DNA of 64,000 bases from Ancylobacter novellus DSM 506 (GTDB lineage: Bacteria; Pseudomonadota; Alphaproteobacteria; Rhizobiales; Xanthobacteraceae): the NCBI RefSeq assembly GCF_000092925.1, contig NC_014217.1:4526001-4590000 (forward strand), in the 5' to 3' direction. Of this stretch, positions 16,559-26,334 are shown piece after piece (position 1 is the first letter of the stretch; every line of letters starts with the position of its first letter). The notes under the pieces were generated by a model that did not search any database, was not told where the DNA came from, and worked only from the letters and a program-made list of their open reading frames with translations. A program made the translations under genes and the position numbers.

Positions 16559-17935
16559 TTGGCCGGAAACATCCTCAGGAACGGGTTGTTCGTTGCCGGG
16601 CTATGCATCCTCGGCTGGACGATGGCGTGCGAGGCGCGTCCCCTGCGGGTCGTTACCTCCTTCCCTCCGTCGATGATCGAGGTCTACCGCAACGCCTTTC
16701 GCTCTGCGCATCGTGACATTGAAATCGAGTTCATCCAGCGCAAGACCACCGCCGCTGTTGCCCAGCTCGCGGGCGGCGATCGGCTCAATGCCGACCTGTT
16801 CTGGGCCTCGGCGCCAGACGCCTTCGAGCTTCTGAAACTGGAAGGCCTGCTCTTGCCGCTCGCCCCGCGCGACACCGGCGCCCCAGCGACCGTGGCGGGC
16901 TATCCGGTCAACGACCCGGATGGCCATTATCTGGGCTTTGCGCTGTCCGCCTACGGGCTCGCTTGGAACGAAGCCTATCTCGATCGCCACCGGCTTCTGG
17001 TTCCGCGCAGCTGGCGGGACCTGACAGCACCGATTTATGCCGGCCATGTCGGCATCTCCTCGCCCTCCCGCTCCGGCACGACGCATTTGGTGGTCGAGGC
17101 GCTCTTGCAATCTGAAGGCTGGGAGCAGGGCTGGCGGACCTGGCGCCAGATCGGCGGCAATCTCGCCACCGTCACGGCGCGCAGCTTCGGCGTATCGGGA
17201 GGCGTGGCGCGCGGGCGTTTCGGCATCGGCATCACCATTGATTTCCTGGCCCAGCCAGCGGGGCTCGATGCTGGCCCCGTGCGCTTCACCGTGCCTGACC
17301 CCGAGATCTTCGCCCCCGCTAGCATTGCGTTGCTGCGGCAGGCGCAGAACCGCGAGGCGGCGGATGCCTTCGTCGATTTCCTGCTCTCGGTAGCGGGCCA
17401 GCGGCTGCTGCTCGATCCGGCGGTCGGCCGGCAGCCGATCCGGCCGGAATTTTATGCCGAGGGTCGGAGCGACGGACCGAACCCGTTCCAGACTGCCGAC
17501 GGCGCCGATGATTGGCGCTTCGACGCCGGCCGTTCCGCCGCGCGCTACGAGCTGATCAATCTGATGTTCGACGAACTGGTAACCTTCCGTCTCGCCGATA
17601 GCGCCACGATCTGGCGAACGGTGAACGAGGTCGAGGCGAGCCTGGCGCAGGCGCCGGACGAGGCTGCCGCCAAGGCGGCGACGCAGGCCCGCGCCCTGCT
17701 CGGTGCCGTTCCCTTCTCGGAGGCGGAAGCGGCCCGAATCGTAGAGGAGACGCGGCTGGCAAGGGTGCCGCGTGGCCTCCAGCCGCCAGAAGCGCAGGCG
17801 AAGCTGATGGCTCGGCTGCGCGACTGGATCGGCGACAACCTCGCCGCGGCGAAGGCGGCCGCCGCCGGTGCGCGCACCCGGCTGGTGACGCTCGGCCGGC
17901 TGCCGGAAGGCGAAACGGGAACTGCCGCGCCATGA
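16559..17935 (+). CDS. PgtC-like periplasmic binding protein (sensor component)
   Basis: A 458-residue protein with an N-terminal signal segment (LFVAGLCILGWTMACEA). The TTG at 16559 is the start that includes it, with GGAG a few bases upstream. It is clearly paralogous to the transporter binding protein at 21416: both share VVTSF at the mature start, LFWASAPDAFE, SPSRSGTTHL or SPARSGTTHL and DAFVDFLLS or QAFVDFLLS. Unlike that protein it is ATGA-coupled to the histidine kinase. This is the arrangement of PgtC-PgtB-PgtA, where a periplasmic protein informs the kinase. It most likely detects the substrate that the adjacent ABC system imports. Confidence 0.82.
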   Translation: MAGNILRNGLFVAGLCILGWTMACEARPLRVVTSFPPSMIEVYRNAFRSAHRDIEIEFIQRKTTAAVAQLAGGDRLNADLFWASAPDAFELLKLEGLLLPLAPRDTGAPATVAGYPVNDPDGHYLGFALSAYGLAWNEAYLDRHRLLVPRSWRDLTAPIYAGHVGISSPSRSGTTHLVVEALLQSEGWEQGWRTWRQIGGNLATVTARSFGVSGGVARGRFGIGITIDFLAQPAGLDAGPVRFTVPDPEIFAPASIALLRQAQNREAADAFVDFLLSVAGQRLLLDPAVGRQPIRPEFYAEGRSDGPNPFQTADGADDWRFDAGRSAARYELINLMFDELVTFRLADSATIWRTVNEVEASLAQAPDEAAAKAATQARALLGAVPFSEAEAARIVEETRLARVPRGLQPPEAQAKLMARLRDWIGDNLAAAKAAAAGARTRLVTLGRLPEGETGTAAP

Positions 17936-19871
17936 CCGCGCCGGACACGCTGCCGACCGATCCTCCGCAACCGCTGCGCTTCGGCATTGGCGGGCGGCTG
18001 CTGACCGCCTTCATCGGCGTCGGTGCGCTGGCGGTCGGCGCCTGCATCGTCGGCTGGCTCTCCTATGCGCGGCTCAGCGCCGAGCTGGAATCGACGGCGC
18101 GCGGGCATGTGCCGGCGCTCGTCTTCGCCGCGCGCCTGTCGGAGGCCGGCGGACGGCTCACCGCTGCCGCCACCGAGCTCGCCACCGCCGAGCGGCGCGA
18201 GGCCCATGCCGGCGCCATGGCCCGTGCCCGCGCGCGGCTGGACGATTTGCGCGGCCTGCTCGACACGGCTCCGGCCGCCGGGGCGGCGACCGGCTTCGGC
18301 GCGCTGCGCCGGCAGGCCGAGTCCCTCACCGCCAATCTCGACGCGGTGGACCGGACTGCGACGGAGCGTTTCGACATAGAGGGTCGCACCCGCACCATCG
18401 TCGAGGAGTTGCGCTGGCTACAGGCCGATCTCGTGGACGAAGTCGAGCCGCTGGTGGACGACGCCCGCTTCAACATCCACGCCGCGCTGGAGCAGGTCGG
18501 CGAGCCTGACGCCGCCTCCAACGCGCAGAAGGTGCTGCGCGACGAGAATGCCAAGACCGAGGCCATCCTCGTGCTCAACGCACAGGCGCACCTTACCGTT
18601 GGCATATTGGGTCGCGTCGCCACGGTGCGCGCGGTCGAGGATATGAAGCAGACCAGCCATTTCCTCGGCGAGGCGGCGGACGAACTCGCCGTTGAGGGCA
18701 AGCGGCTGGAGGTCTGGCCCGACAGCATCACCGTGCGCCAGATCGTCGAGCGCCTCGTCGCGCTCTCCAACATAGAGAGCGGCCTGCCGAACCTGCGCGC
18801 CGCCGAGATCGCCGCCGCCGATGACGGCCAGCGCCTGCTGGCCGAGAACCGTGAGATCGTCGGCGAGGTCGGCCGCACCATCGCCGAGGTCGCCCGGCGC
18901 ATCGAAGGCGAGGCGCGCGACGCCGCCGCGCGGGCGGCCGAGGCAATCGAGATCGGCCGCGGGCTGCTGCTCGGCATCGCGCTGCTGTCGCTGGTGGTCG
19001 CCGTGCTGGTTGGCTGGTTCTATGTCCGCCGCAGCCTGATCGCGCGCCTGGAGCGGCTCACCGTCGCCGCCGACGCCATCGCCGAGGGCGGGCCGGTGGA
19101 GCTTGCCCTGCCGCCGGCGCGTACCGGCGGCGATGAGCTCGACCGGCTCTCCCATGCGCTCGCCGTGTTCCGACAGACCCGCGACGAACTGGTGCAGGCG
19201 GCCAAGCTCGCCGCGCTCGGCCAGATGGCCGCCGGCATCGGCCACGAACTGAACCAGCCGCTCGCCGCCATTCGCTCGCACGCCCATAATGCCACGGTGC
19301 TGCTCTCGCGCTCGCGTCCGGCCGAAGCGGCGGAAAGCTTGGGGCGGATCGAATCCCTGACCGCCCGCATGGCGCAGAGCATCAGTCACCTCAAGCGTTT
19401 CGCCCGCCGGCCGGAGCCGGCCATAGGACCGGTCGATCTCGGTGCGGCAGTGGAAGGGGCGCTGTCGCTGTTCACCCGCCGGATCGCCGAGGAGCGCATC
19501 GTCTTGGAACGCGACATCCCGGCGGAGCTGAAGGTGCTCGCCGAAGAGGTGCGGCTGGAGCAGGTGTTGGTCAATCTCGTATCCAACGCACTCGACGCGC
19601 TGGACGGCGCCGGGGAGCGCCGCATCGCCATCTCCGCGCGGCGCGATGGACCGCATGTGCGCATCGACGTACGCGACACCGGAACGGGCGTCGGCGAGGG
19701 AATGCGCGCCCAGATGTTCGATCCCTTCGTCACCAGCAAGCCGCCGGGGCAGGGGCTCGGCCTCGGCCTGTCGCTGTCCTTCAACATCGTGCGCGACTTC
19801 GGCGGGCGGCTTATCCTGGTGGAAAGCTCGCCGCAGGGCAGCACCTTCGCCATAGAGCTGCGCGAGGCCGC

Positions 19872-19875
<4 letters not shown>
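17932..19875 (+). CDS. Sensor histidine kinase (PgtB/TorS-like)
   Basis: A 647-residue membrane kinase. TM1 is about residues 22-45, a long helical periplasmic domain follows to about 340, and TM2 is at 345-365 (LLGIALLSLVVAVLVGWFYV). A HAMP linker comes next, then HisKA with H438 in GIGHELNQPLAAIRSHA. The HATPase_c domain shows the N box NLVSNALDAL, G1 DTGTGVGEG and G2 GQGLGLGLSL. It overlaps its neighbours by ATGA on both sides. With the upstream binding protein it forms a periplasmic-signal input that phosphorylates the sigma54 activator encoded next. Confidence 0.92.
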
Positions 19876-21218
<1,343 letters not shown>

Positions 21219-21265
21219 TGTTACCGTCCTGACCCATCGGGCCGTACCGAAGGTTACCCGCACGA

Positions 21266-21288
21266 CCCATGCAAGGTGCCGGCATGGG
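21266..21288. promoter_or_regulatory. Candidate enhancer (upstream activating sequence)
   Basis: CCCATGC at 21266-21272 and GCATGGG at 21282-21288 are perfect 7-bp inverted arms with a 9-base spacer. The dyad lies roughly 60-80 bp upstream of the -24 element, a sensible place for a response-regulator dimer. Confidence 0.5.
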
Positions 21289-21344
21289 ACTGCCTGTCTT
21301 TCCATCCATTTGAATTTATAGGCATTTCCTTTCCGATCCCCCGC

Positions 21345-21359
21345 TGGCACGGGCGTTGC
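21345..21359 (+). promoter_or_regulatory. Sigma54 (-24/-12) promoter
   Basis: TGGCACGGGCGTTGC matches the consensus TGGCACG-N4-TTGC exactly. It lies 56 bases upstream of the ABC binding-protein start and directly after the gene for a GAFTGA-type activator. Confidence 0.92.
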
Positions 21360-21415
21360 CAAACAGGGCGCAGCAGCCTCACGGCCGCCAAGAACCCTTT
21401 GTGGAGGAAATGCCC

Positions 21416-22735
21416 ATGATCCGCTCCGCCGCCTTCGCGGCCACCCTCGCGCTCGCCTCGTTTACCGCCACGGGCGCCTTTGCCCAGGGCAAGGTGACGG
21501 TCGTCACCTCCTTCTCCAAGGACGTCACCGACCCGATCAAGGGCGCGTTCGAGAAGACCAATCCGGGCATCACGCTCGACGTCCAGAACCGCAACACCAA
21601 TGCGGGCGTGAAATATCTCGACGAGACCAAGTCCAACCCGCAGGTCGACCTGTTCTGGGCCTCGGCGCCGGACGCCTTCGAGGTGCTGAAGGGCAAGGGC
21701 CTGCTGCAGAAATACACCCCGAAGGCCGAGGGCATCCCGGCCAAGATCGGGGCCTATCCGATCAACGACCCGGACGGCTTCTATTTCGGCTTCGCCGCCT
21801 CCGGCTACGGCATCATGTGGAACACCCGCTACCAGCAGGCCAACGACCTGCCGGAGCCGAAGGAATGGGGCGACCTCGCCACCGCGCCCTATTACGACCA
21901 CGTCGCCATCGCCTCGCCGGCGCGCTCCGGCACTACGCACCTGACCATCGAGACGATCCTGCAGGGCGAGGGCTGGGATAAGGGCTGGGCCACCATCAAG
22001 AACATGGCCGGCAACTTCCAGACCATCACCGAGCGCTCCTTCGGCGTGCCGGAGGCGGTCAATTCCGGTCAGGTCGGCTACGGCATCGTCATCGACTTCT
22101 TCGCCTTCTCGGCGCAGGGCTCGGGCTTCCCGGTCAAGTTCGTCTACCCGACCGTGACCACGGTGGTCCCGGCCAATGTCGGCATTGTCGCCAACGCGCC
22201 GAACACCAAGAACGCGCAGGCCTTCGTCGATTTCCTGCTCTCGCCCGCCGGCCAGGAAGTGCTGCTTGAGCCGTCCATCCGCCGTCTGCCGGTCAATCCG
22301 GCGGTCTATGCCAAGGCGCCCGAGGGCTATCCCAACCCATTCAAGGATCCGCGTTTCGCCTCGATGACGCTGTTCGACGTCGACAAGTCCGGCGCGCGCA
22401 CGGACGTCGTCGACACGCTGTTCGACCAGCTCATCTCCTTCCAGCTCGACAACCTCAAGGGCGTGACCAAGTCGATCCACGAGGTCGAGGGCAAGCTCGC
22501 CAAGAAGGACAACCCGCAGGCCCGCGCCTTGATCAAGGAAGCGCGCGACCTCATCGCCGCCATGCCCGTCGCCGAGGCGGATGCCTCCAGCGAGGCCATT
22601 CGCGGCGCCTTCACCGGCTCAAAGGAGAAGGGGGCGCGCCAAGCCGAGCTCGAGCAGAAATGGGCGACCTTCGCCAAGGAGAACTACGCCAAGGCCAAGG
22701 CCAAGGTGGACGAGGCGGCGAAGCTCGCCAACTGA
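21416..22735 (+). CDS. ABC transporter substrate-binding protein (FbpA/phosphonate-type)
   Basis: A 439-residue periplasmic protein. The signal peptide is about residues 1-22 (AAFAATLALASFTATGAFA, cut before QGKVTVV). The core shows LFWASAPDAFEVLKGKG, NDPDGFYFGFAASGYGIMW and SPARSGTTHLT. Start 21416 is set by GGAGG 8 bases upstream; an in-frame ATG at 21410 is too close to it. It has a longer C-terminal region than FbpA, shared with the PgtC-like paralogue. It is transcribed from the sigma54 promoter and delivers substrate to the fused permease. The cargo is likely a small anionic or phosphorylated compound, which is inference only. Confidence 0.9.
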   Translation: MIRSAAFAATLALASFTATGAFAQGKVTVVTSFSKDVTDPIKGAFEKTNPGITLDVQNRNTNAGVKYLDETKSNPQVDLFWASAPDAFEVLKGKGLLQKYTPKAEGIPAKIGAYPINDPDGFYFGFAASGYGIMWNTRYQQANDLPEPKEWGDLATAPYYDHVAIASPARSGTTHLTIETILQGEGWDKGWATIKNMAGNFQTITERSFGVPEAVNSGQVGYGIVIDFFAFSAQGSGFPVKFVYPTVTTVVPANVGIVANAPNTKNAQAFVDFLLSPAGQEVLLEPSIRRLPVNPAVYAKAPEGYPNPFKDPRFASMTLFDVDKSGARTDVVDTLFDQLISFQLDNLKGVTKSIHEVEGKLAKKDNPQARALIKEARDLIAAMPVAEADASSEAIRGAFTGSKEKGARQAELEQKWATFAKENYAKAKAKVDEAAKLAN

Positions 22736-22750
22736 CGTCCGCCGACGCCG

Positions 22751-22779
22751 GGGACGCGGCCGCCGCGAGGTCGCGTCCC
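22751..22779. terminator. Intercistronic hairpin after binding-protein gene
   Basis: GGGACGCG at 22751-22758 pairs with CGCGTCCC at 22772-22779. There is no T run. Such hairpins between a binding-protein gene and its permease commonly protect the upstream mRNA or attenuate read-through, giving excess binding protein. Confidence 0.55.
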
Positions 22780-22819
22780 TACTTCGCTTGATCCTTCCGC
22801 ACAGATTGGAGCGCCGTCC

Positions 22820-24544
22820 ATGTCGCTCGCCCTCTCCGGTGCTGCCCGCACGCCCGCGCGGCGCTGGCGCCTGCCCGGCACGCCGGGACAGATCGCCCTC
22901 GCGCTCGGCATCGGCGCGTTCCTGCTCGCCTTCCTGATCGTGCCCGTCGCCTCGGTGATCTATGTCGCCTTCACCGAGAAGGGGACCGGTGCCTTCACCC
23001 TGGTGAACTTCGCCGACTTCTTCCGCACCGACCTGTTCCTGCGCTCGTTCTGGAACTCGTTCTACGTGTCGGCGGCGACCGTGGTGCTGGCCTCGGTCTT
23101 CGCGCTGCCGCTCGCCTACATCACCACGCGCTTCGATTTCCGCGGCGCGGTGATCGTGCAGACGCTCGGCTTCCTGCCGCTGATCATGCCGCCCTTCGTC
23201 GGCGCGGTGTCGATGCAGCTGCTGTTCGGGCGCAACGGCACGGTCAACCTCTTGCTGATGGACTGGTTCGGCTTCCGCATCCCCTTCATGGAAGGGTTGA
23301 ACGGCGTCATCTTCGTCCAAGCCATCCACTATTTCCCCTTCATCCTCATCAACCTCTCGGCGGCGTTGCGCAACATCGACCGCTCGATGGAGGAGGCGGC
23401 GCAGAATCTAGGCTCCTCCGGCATGCGGCTGTTCCGGCGCATCGTGCTGCCGCTCGCCATGCCCGGCTATGTGGCCGGCGCCTCGCTGGTCTTCGTGAAG
23501 GTGTTCGACGACCTCGCCACGCCGCTGCTGCTGAACGTGAAGGACATGCTGGCACCGCAGGCCTACCTGCGCGTCACCTCGATCGGCATCGCCGACCCGA
23601 TGGGCTATGTCATCTCCGTGGTGCTGATCGTCGTCTCCGTAGCCGCCATGTGGATCTCGGCACTGGCACTCAAGGGCCGCGACTACGCCACCACCCAGCG
23701 CGGCGGCGGCGGCCTCGCCCGCCGCAGGATGCGCCCGTGGGAAAGCGCCGTCGCCTATGGGGTCGTCGGCCTGATCCTGCTGCTGGTGCTTGCCCCGCAT
23801 ATCGGCCTGCTGCTGCTCTCCTTCGCCACCATCTGGTCCTATAGTCCGCTGCCGGACGGCTTCACCGTCGCCCACTACGGCCGGGTGTTCGGAGAGAGTT
23901 CGCTCTACATCAAGAACACGCTGATCTATGCCACGCTCGCTGGCAGCATCGACGTCGTGCTTGGCGTCGCCATCGCCTATCTGGTGCTGCGCACCAAGCT
24001 CGTCGGCCGGCAATGGCTCGACTGGGCGGCAATGGCCGCGCTCGCGGTGCCGGGCGTGGTGCTCGGCATCGGCTACCTGCGCACCTTCTTCGGCGTTCAC
24101 CTGCCGAACGGCACGCCGCTGGCGACGCTGTGGATCGTCATCGTGCTGGCGCTCGCCATACGACGCCTGCCTTATGCGCTGCGCGCCTGCTACGCCGCGC
24201 TCCAGCAGATCTCCGAATCGCTGGAGGAGGCTGCCGAGAATCTCGGCGCTACCAAGGCGCGCACGGTGCGGCGCATCGTGGTGCCGTTGATGACGGGCGG
24301 CATCCTCGCCGGCTTCGTCACCAGCTTCGCCACGGCGGCGGTCGAGCTCTCGGCCACGCTGATGCTGGTGCAGTCCAACGCCGACGCGCCGCTGGCCTAT
24401 GGCCTCTACGTCTTCATGCAGTCCGCCGCCGGCCGCGGGCCGGGCGCGGCGCTCGGCGTCATCGCCGTGCTGCTCGTCGCCGCCTGCACGCTGCTGTCGC
24501 AATACATCCTCGACCGTAACCAGAAGAACCGGGGAGCCGCCTGA
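22820..24544 (+). CDS. ABC transporter permease, fused two-domain (FbpB-like)
   Basis: A 574-residue permease made of two homologous halves, about 12 membrane segments in all. Each half carries an EAA loop: EEAAQNLGSSGMRLFRRIVLPL and EEAAENLGATKARTVRRIVVPL. This single-chain layout is typical of iron(III)- and 2-aminoethylphosphonate-type importers. It is followed by the ATPase with an overlapping TGATG. Confidence 0.93.
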   Translation: MSLALSGAARTPARRWRLPGTPGQIALALGIGAFLLAFLIVPVASVIYVAFTEKGTGAFTLVNFADFFRTDLFLRSFWNSFYVSAATVVLASVFALPLAYITTRFDFRGAVIVQTLGFLPLIMPPFVGAVSMQLLFGRNGTVNLLLMDWFGFRIPFMEGLNGVIFVQAIHYFPFILINLSAALRNIDRSMEEAAQNLGSSGMRLFRRIVLPLAMPGYVAGASLVFVKVFDDLATPLLLNVKDMLAPQAYLRVTSIGIADPMGYVISVVLIVVSVAAMWISALALKGRDYATTQRGGGGLARRRMRPWESAVAYGVVGLILLLVLAPHIGLLLLSFATIWSYSPLPDGFTVAHYGRVFGESSLYIKNTLIYATLAGSIDVVLGVAIAYLVLRTKLVGRQWLDWAAMAALAVPGVVLGIGYLRTFFGVHLPNGTPLATLWIVIVLALAIRRLPYALRACYAALQQISESLEEAAENLGATKARTVRRIVVPLMTGGILAGFVTSFATAAVELSATLMLVQSNADAPLAYGLYVFMQSAAGRGPGAALGVIAVLLVAACTLLSQYILDRNQKNRGAA

Positions 24545-25650
24545 TGACCGCCACTGCCCAGAAGAGCGCGCCCGAGGCGGCGCTGCACACCGAGGCGCTC
24601 GACGTGCGCATAAAGGGGGTCAACCTCTCCTACGGCAGCAACCATGTGCTGAAGGACATCGACCTCGACATCCACGCCGGCGAGTTCTTCGCCTTCCTCG
24701 GCCCGTCCGGCTGCGGGAAGACGACGCTGCTGCGCCTGATCGCCGGCTTCAATACGGCGGATACCGGCACGGTGAGCGTCGGCGGGCGCGACATCGGCAA
24801 CCTGCCGCCTTGGAAGCGCGATGTCGGCCTCGTGTTCCAGAGCTACGCGCTGTGGCCGCATATGACGGTCGCGCAGAACGTCGCCTTCGGGCTGGAGGAG
24901 CGCGGCGTGCCACGCGCCGAGATCAAGCGTCGCGTCGGCGCGGCGCTGGAGATCGTAGGCTTGAGCCATCTGGCCGATCGGCGACCCTCGCAGCTCTCCG
25001 GCGGCCAGCAGCAGCGCGTGGCGCTGGCCCGCACCGTGGTGATCGAGCCGAAGGTGTTGCTGCTCGACGAGCCGCTGTCCAACCTCGACGCCAAGATGCG
25101 GGTGCAGGTGCGCCGCGAGCTGCGCGACCTGCAGCAGCGGCTCGGCCTCACCACCATTTTCGTCACCCACGACCAGGAGGAGGCCAACACGGTCTGCGAC
25201 CGCATCGCGGTGATGAGCGACGGTATCGTGCAGCAGGTCGGCACGCCGATGGAGCTCTATGAACGCCCGGCCAACCTGTTCGTGGCCAATTTCCTCGGCA
25301 CCGCCAATGTGGTCGAGGGTAAGATTGCCGGCAGCGGCGCCGAACGCGTCTTCGAGACCGCGAGCGGCTGGAAGCTGCCGGTAGCGAGTGGGATCGATGT
25401 GCCGGCGGGTGCCCGGCTGGTCTTCCGGCCGCAGGTCGCCCGCATCGTCGAAGGCAAGACGAGCGTGCCTTCGTTGAAGGGCGAGGTCGTGCGCCGCGAG
25501 TTCCTCGGCAGTCTCATTCGCTACGGCGTCGTCTCGGGCGGGCAGGAGATCACGGTCGACGAGCCCTTCCGGCCCGGACAGGGCCAGCACGAGATCGGCA
25601 CGCATGTCACGGTCGACGTCCCGACATCGGCCGCGCTCTGGCTGGCGTGA
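24544..25650 (+). CDS. ABC transporter ATP-binding protein
   Basis: A 368-residue ATPase with Walker A GPSGCGKTT, signature LSGGQQQRVALARTV, Walker [13 protein letters not shown], switch FVTHDQEEANTVCDR and a C-terminal TOBE domain from about residue 250. It is translationally coupled to the fused permease and completes the sigma54-controlled import operon (binding protein, permease, ATPase). Confidence 0.93.
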   Translation: MTATAQKSAPEAALHTEALDVRIKGVNLSYGSNHVLKDIDLDIHAGEFFAFLGPSGCGKTTLLRLIAGFNTADTGTVSVGGRDIGNLPPWKRDVGLVFQSYALWPHMTVAQNVAFGLEERGVPRAEIKRRVGAALEIVGLSHLADRRPSQLSGGQQQRVALARTVVIEPKVLLLDEPLSNLDAKMRVQVRRELRDLQQRLGLTTIFVTHDQEEANTVCDRIAVMSDGIVQQVGTPMELYERPANLFVANFLGTANVVEGKIAGSGAERVFETASGWKLPVASGIDVPAGARLVFRPQVARIVEGKTSVPSLKGEVVRREFLGSLIRYGVVSGGQEITVDEPFRPGQGQHEIGTHVTVDVPTSAALWLA

Positions 25651-25689
25651 GACCTGCCCCGATCCGCATGACGAGAGCTGCCACCGGGA

Positions 25690-25893
25690 ATGTCCAAGAA
25701 GAAGTCCAAATCCGTCAATAATGGCCGCCCGCGAGCGCAGGTCGACGCGCTTCCTTTTCGCATCTCCGGCGGACAGCTGGAGATTCTCGTGCTGACGTCC
25801 CGGCAGACCCGCCGCGCCGTCGTCCCCAAGGGCTGGCCTATGAAGAACCGGAAGCCCTGGAAGGCCGCGCAGGTCGAGGCCCGCCAGGAGTAA
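25690..25893 (+). pseudogene. Truncated NUDIX hydrolase (N-terminal fragment)
   Basis: A 67-residue frame contains the N-terminal strand block of alphaproteobacterial NUDIX proteins: QVDALPFRISGGQLEILVLTSRQ, TRRAVVPKGWPMKNRKPWKAAQVEARQE. It stops exactly where the Nudix box (GX5EX7REUXEEXGU) should begin, so the metal-binding catalytic helix is absent. It is therefore a broken gene, possibly cut by the event that brought in the DNA downstream. Confidence 0.7.
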
Positions 25894-26334
25894 GGATCGA
25901 GCCAGGGATGCCCCTCTCAAACGAGATTCTCGGCTGCCCGAGAAAGCGCTTGCACCGCTAGATCTTTTCGCAGCGCGCCACTATCTGACTCTGGCTCCGC
26001 TCCAGAAATCGGACGTTCCTGAGAATCCGACGATCGACCGCTGCGACCCGGAGCGGCGCCAGAGGGCGGCAACCGAAAAGCAAACACACTACGAACTATG
26101 TGAAGCGGTTGCTTTGCTTCGGAGATGCTCGACGCGTTGGAGCAAGAAGCTGGGGAGTGGTCCAGCCGTCTCCCCGGCACGCAGATCGACCGCGCGGGCG
26201 CGAGAGCTTAGGCCGCATGTGCAATGACGGTGGGGTGCATAGAGTTGTACGGCTCCCACTTGCGGCCGGCGCTCTCGTCGGTACTATATTCCGGTCGGTC
26301 ACGCAGGGGTGGCGGAACCGACGGGAGTTAGGCA
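25894..26334. other. Spacer before the autotransporter
   Basis: About 440 bases without a recognisable gene. One plus-strand frame stays open from about 25,900 to 26,225 but has no start, no ribosome site and no familiar sequence. A GGGAG ribosome site at 26,322 serves the autotransporter. Confidence 0.5.

Noticed and set aside
18728..18946. Arginine-rich short frames within the kinase gene
   Set aside because: Out-of-frame readings of a strongly coding region.
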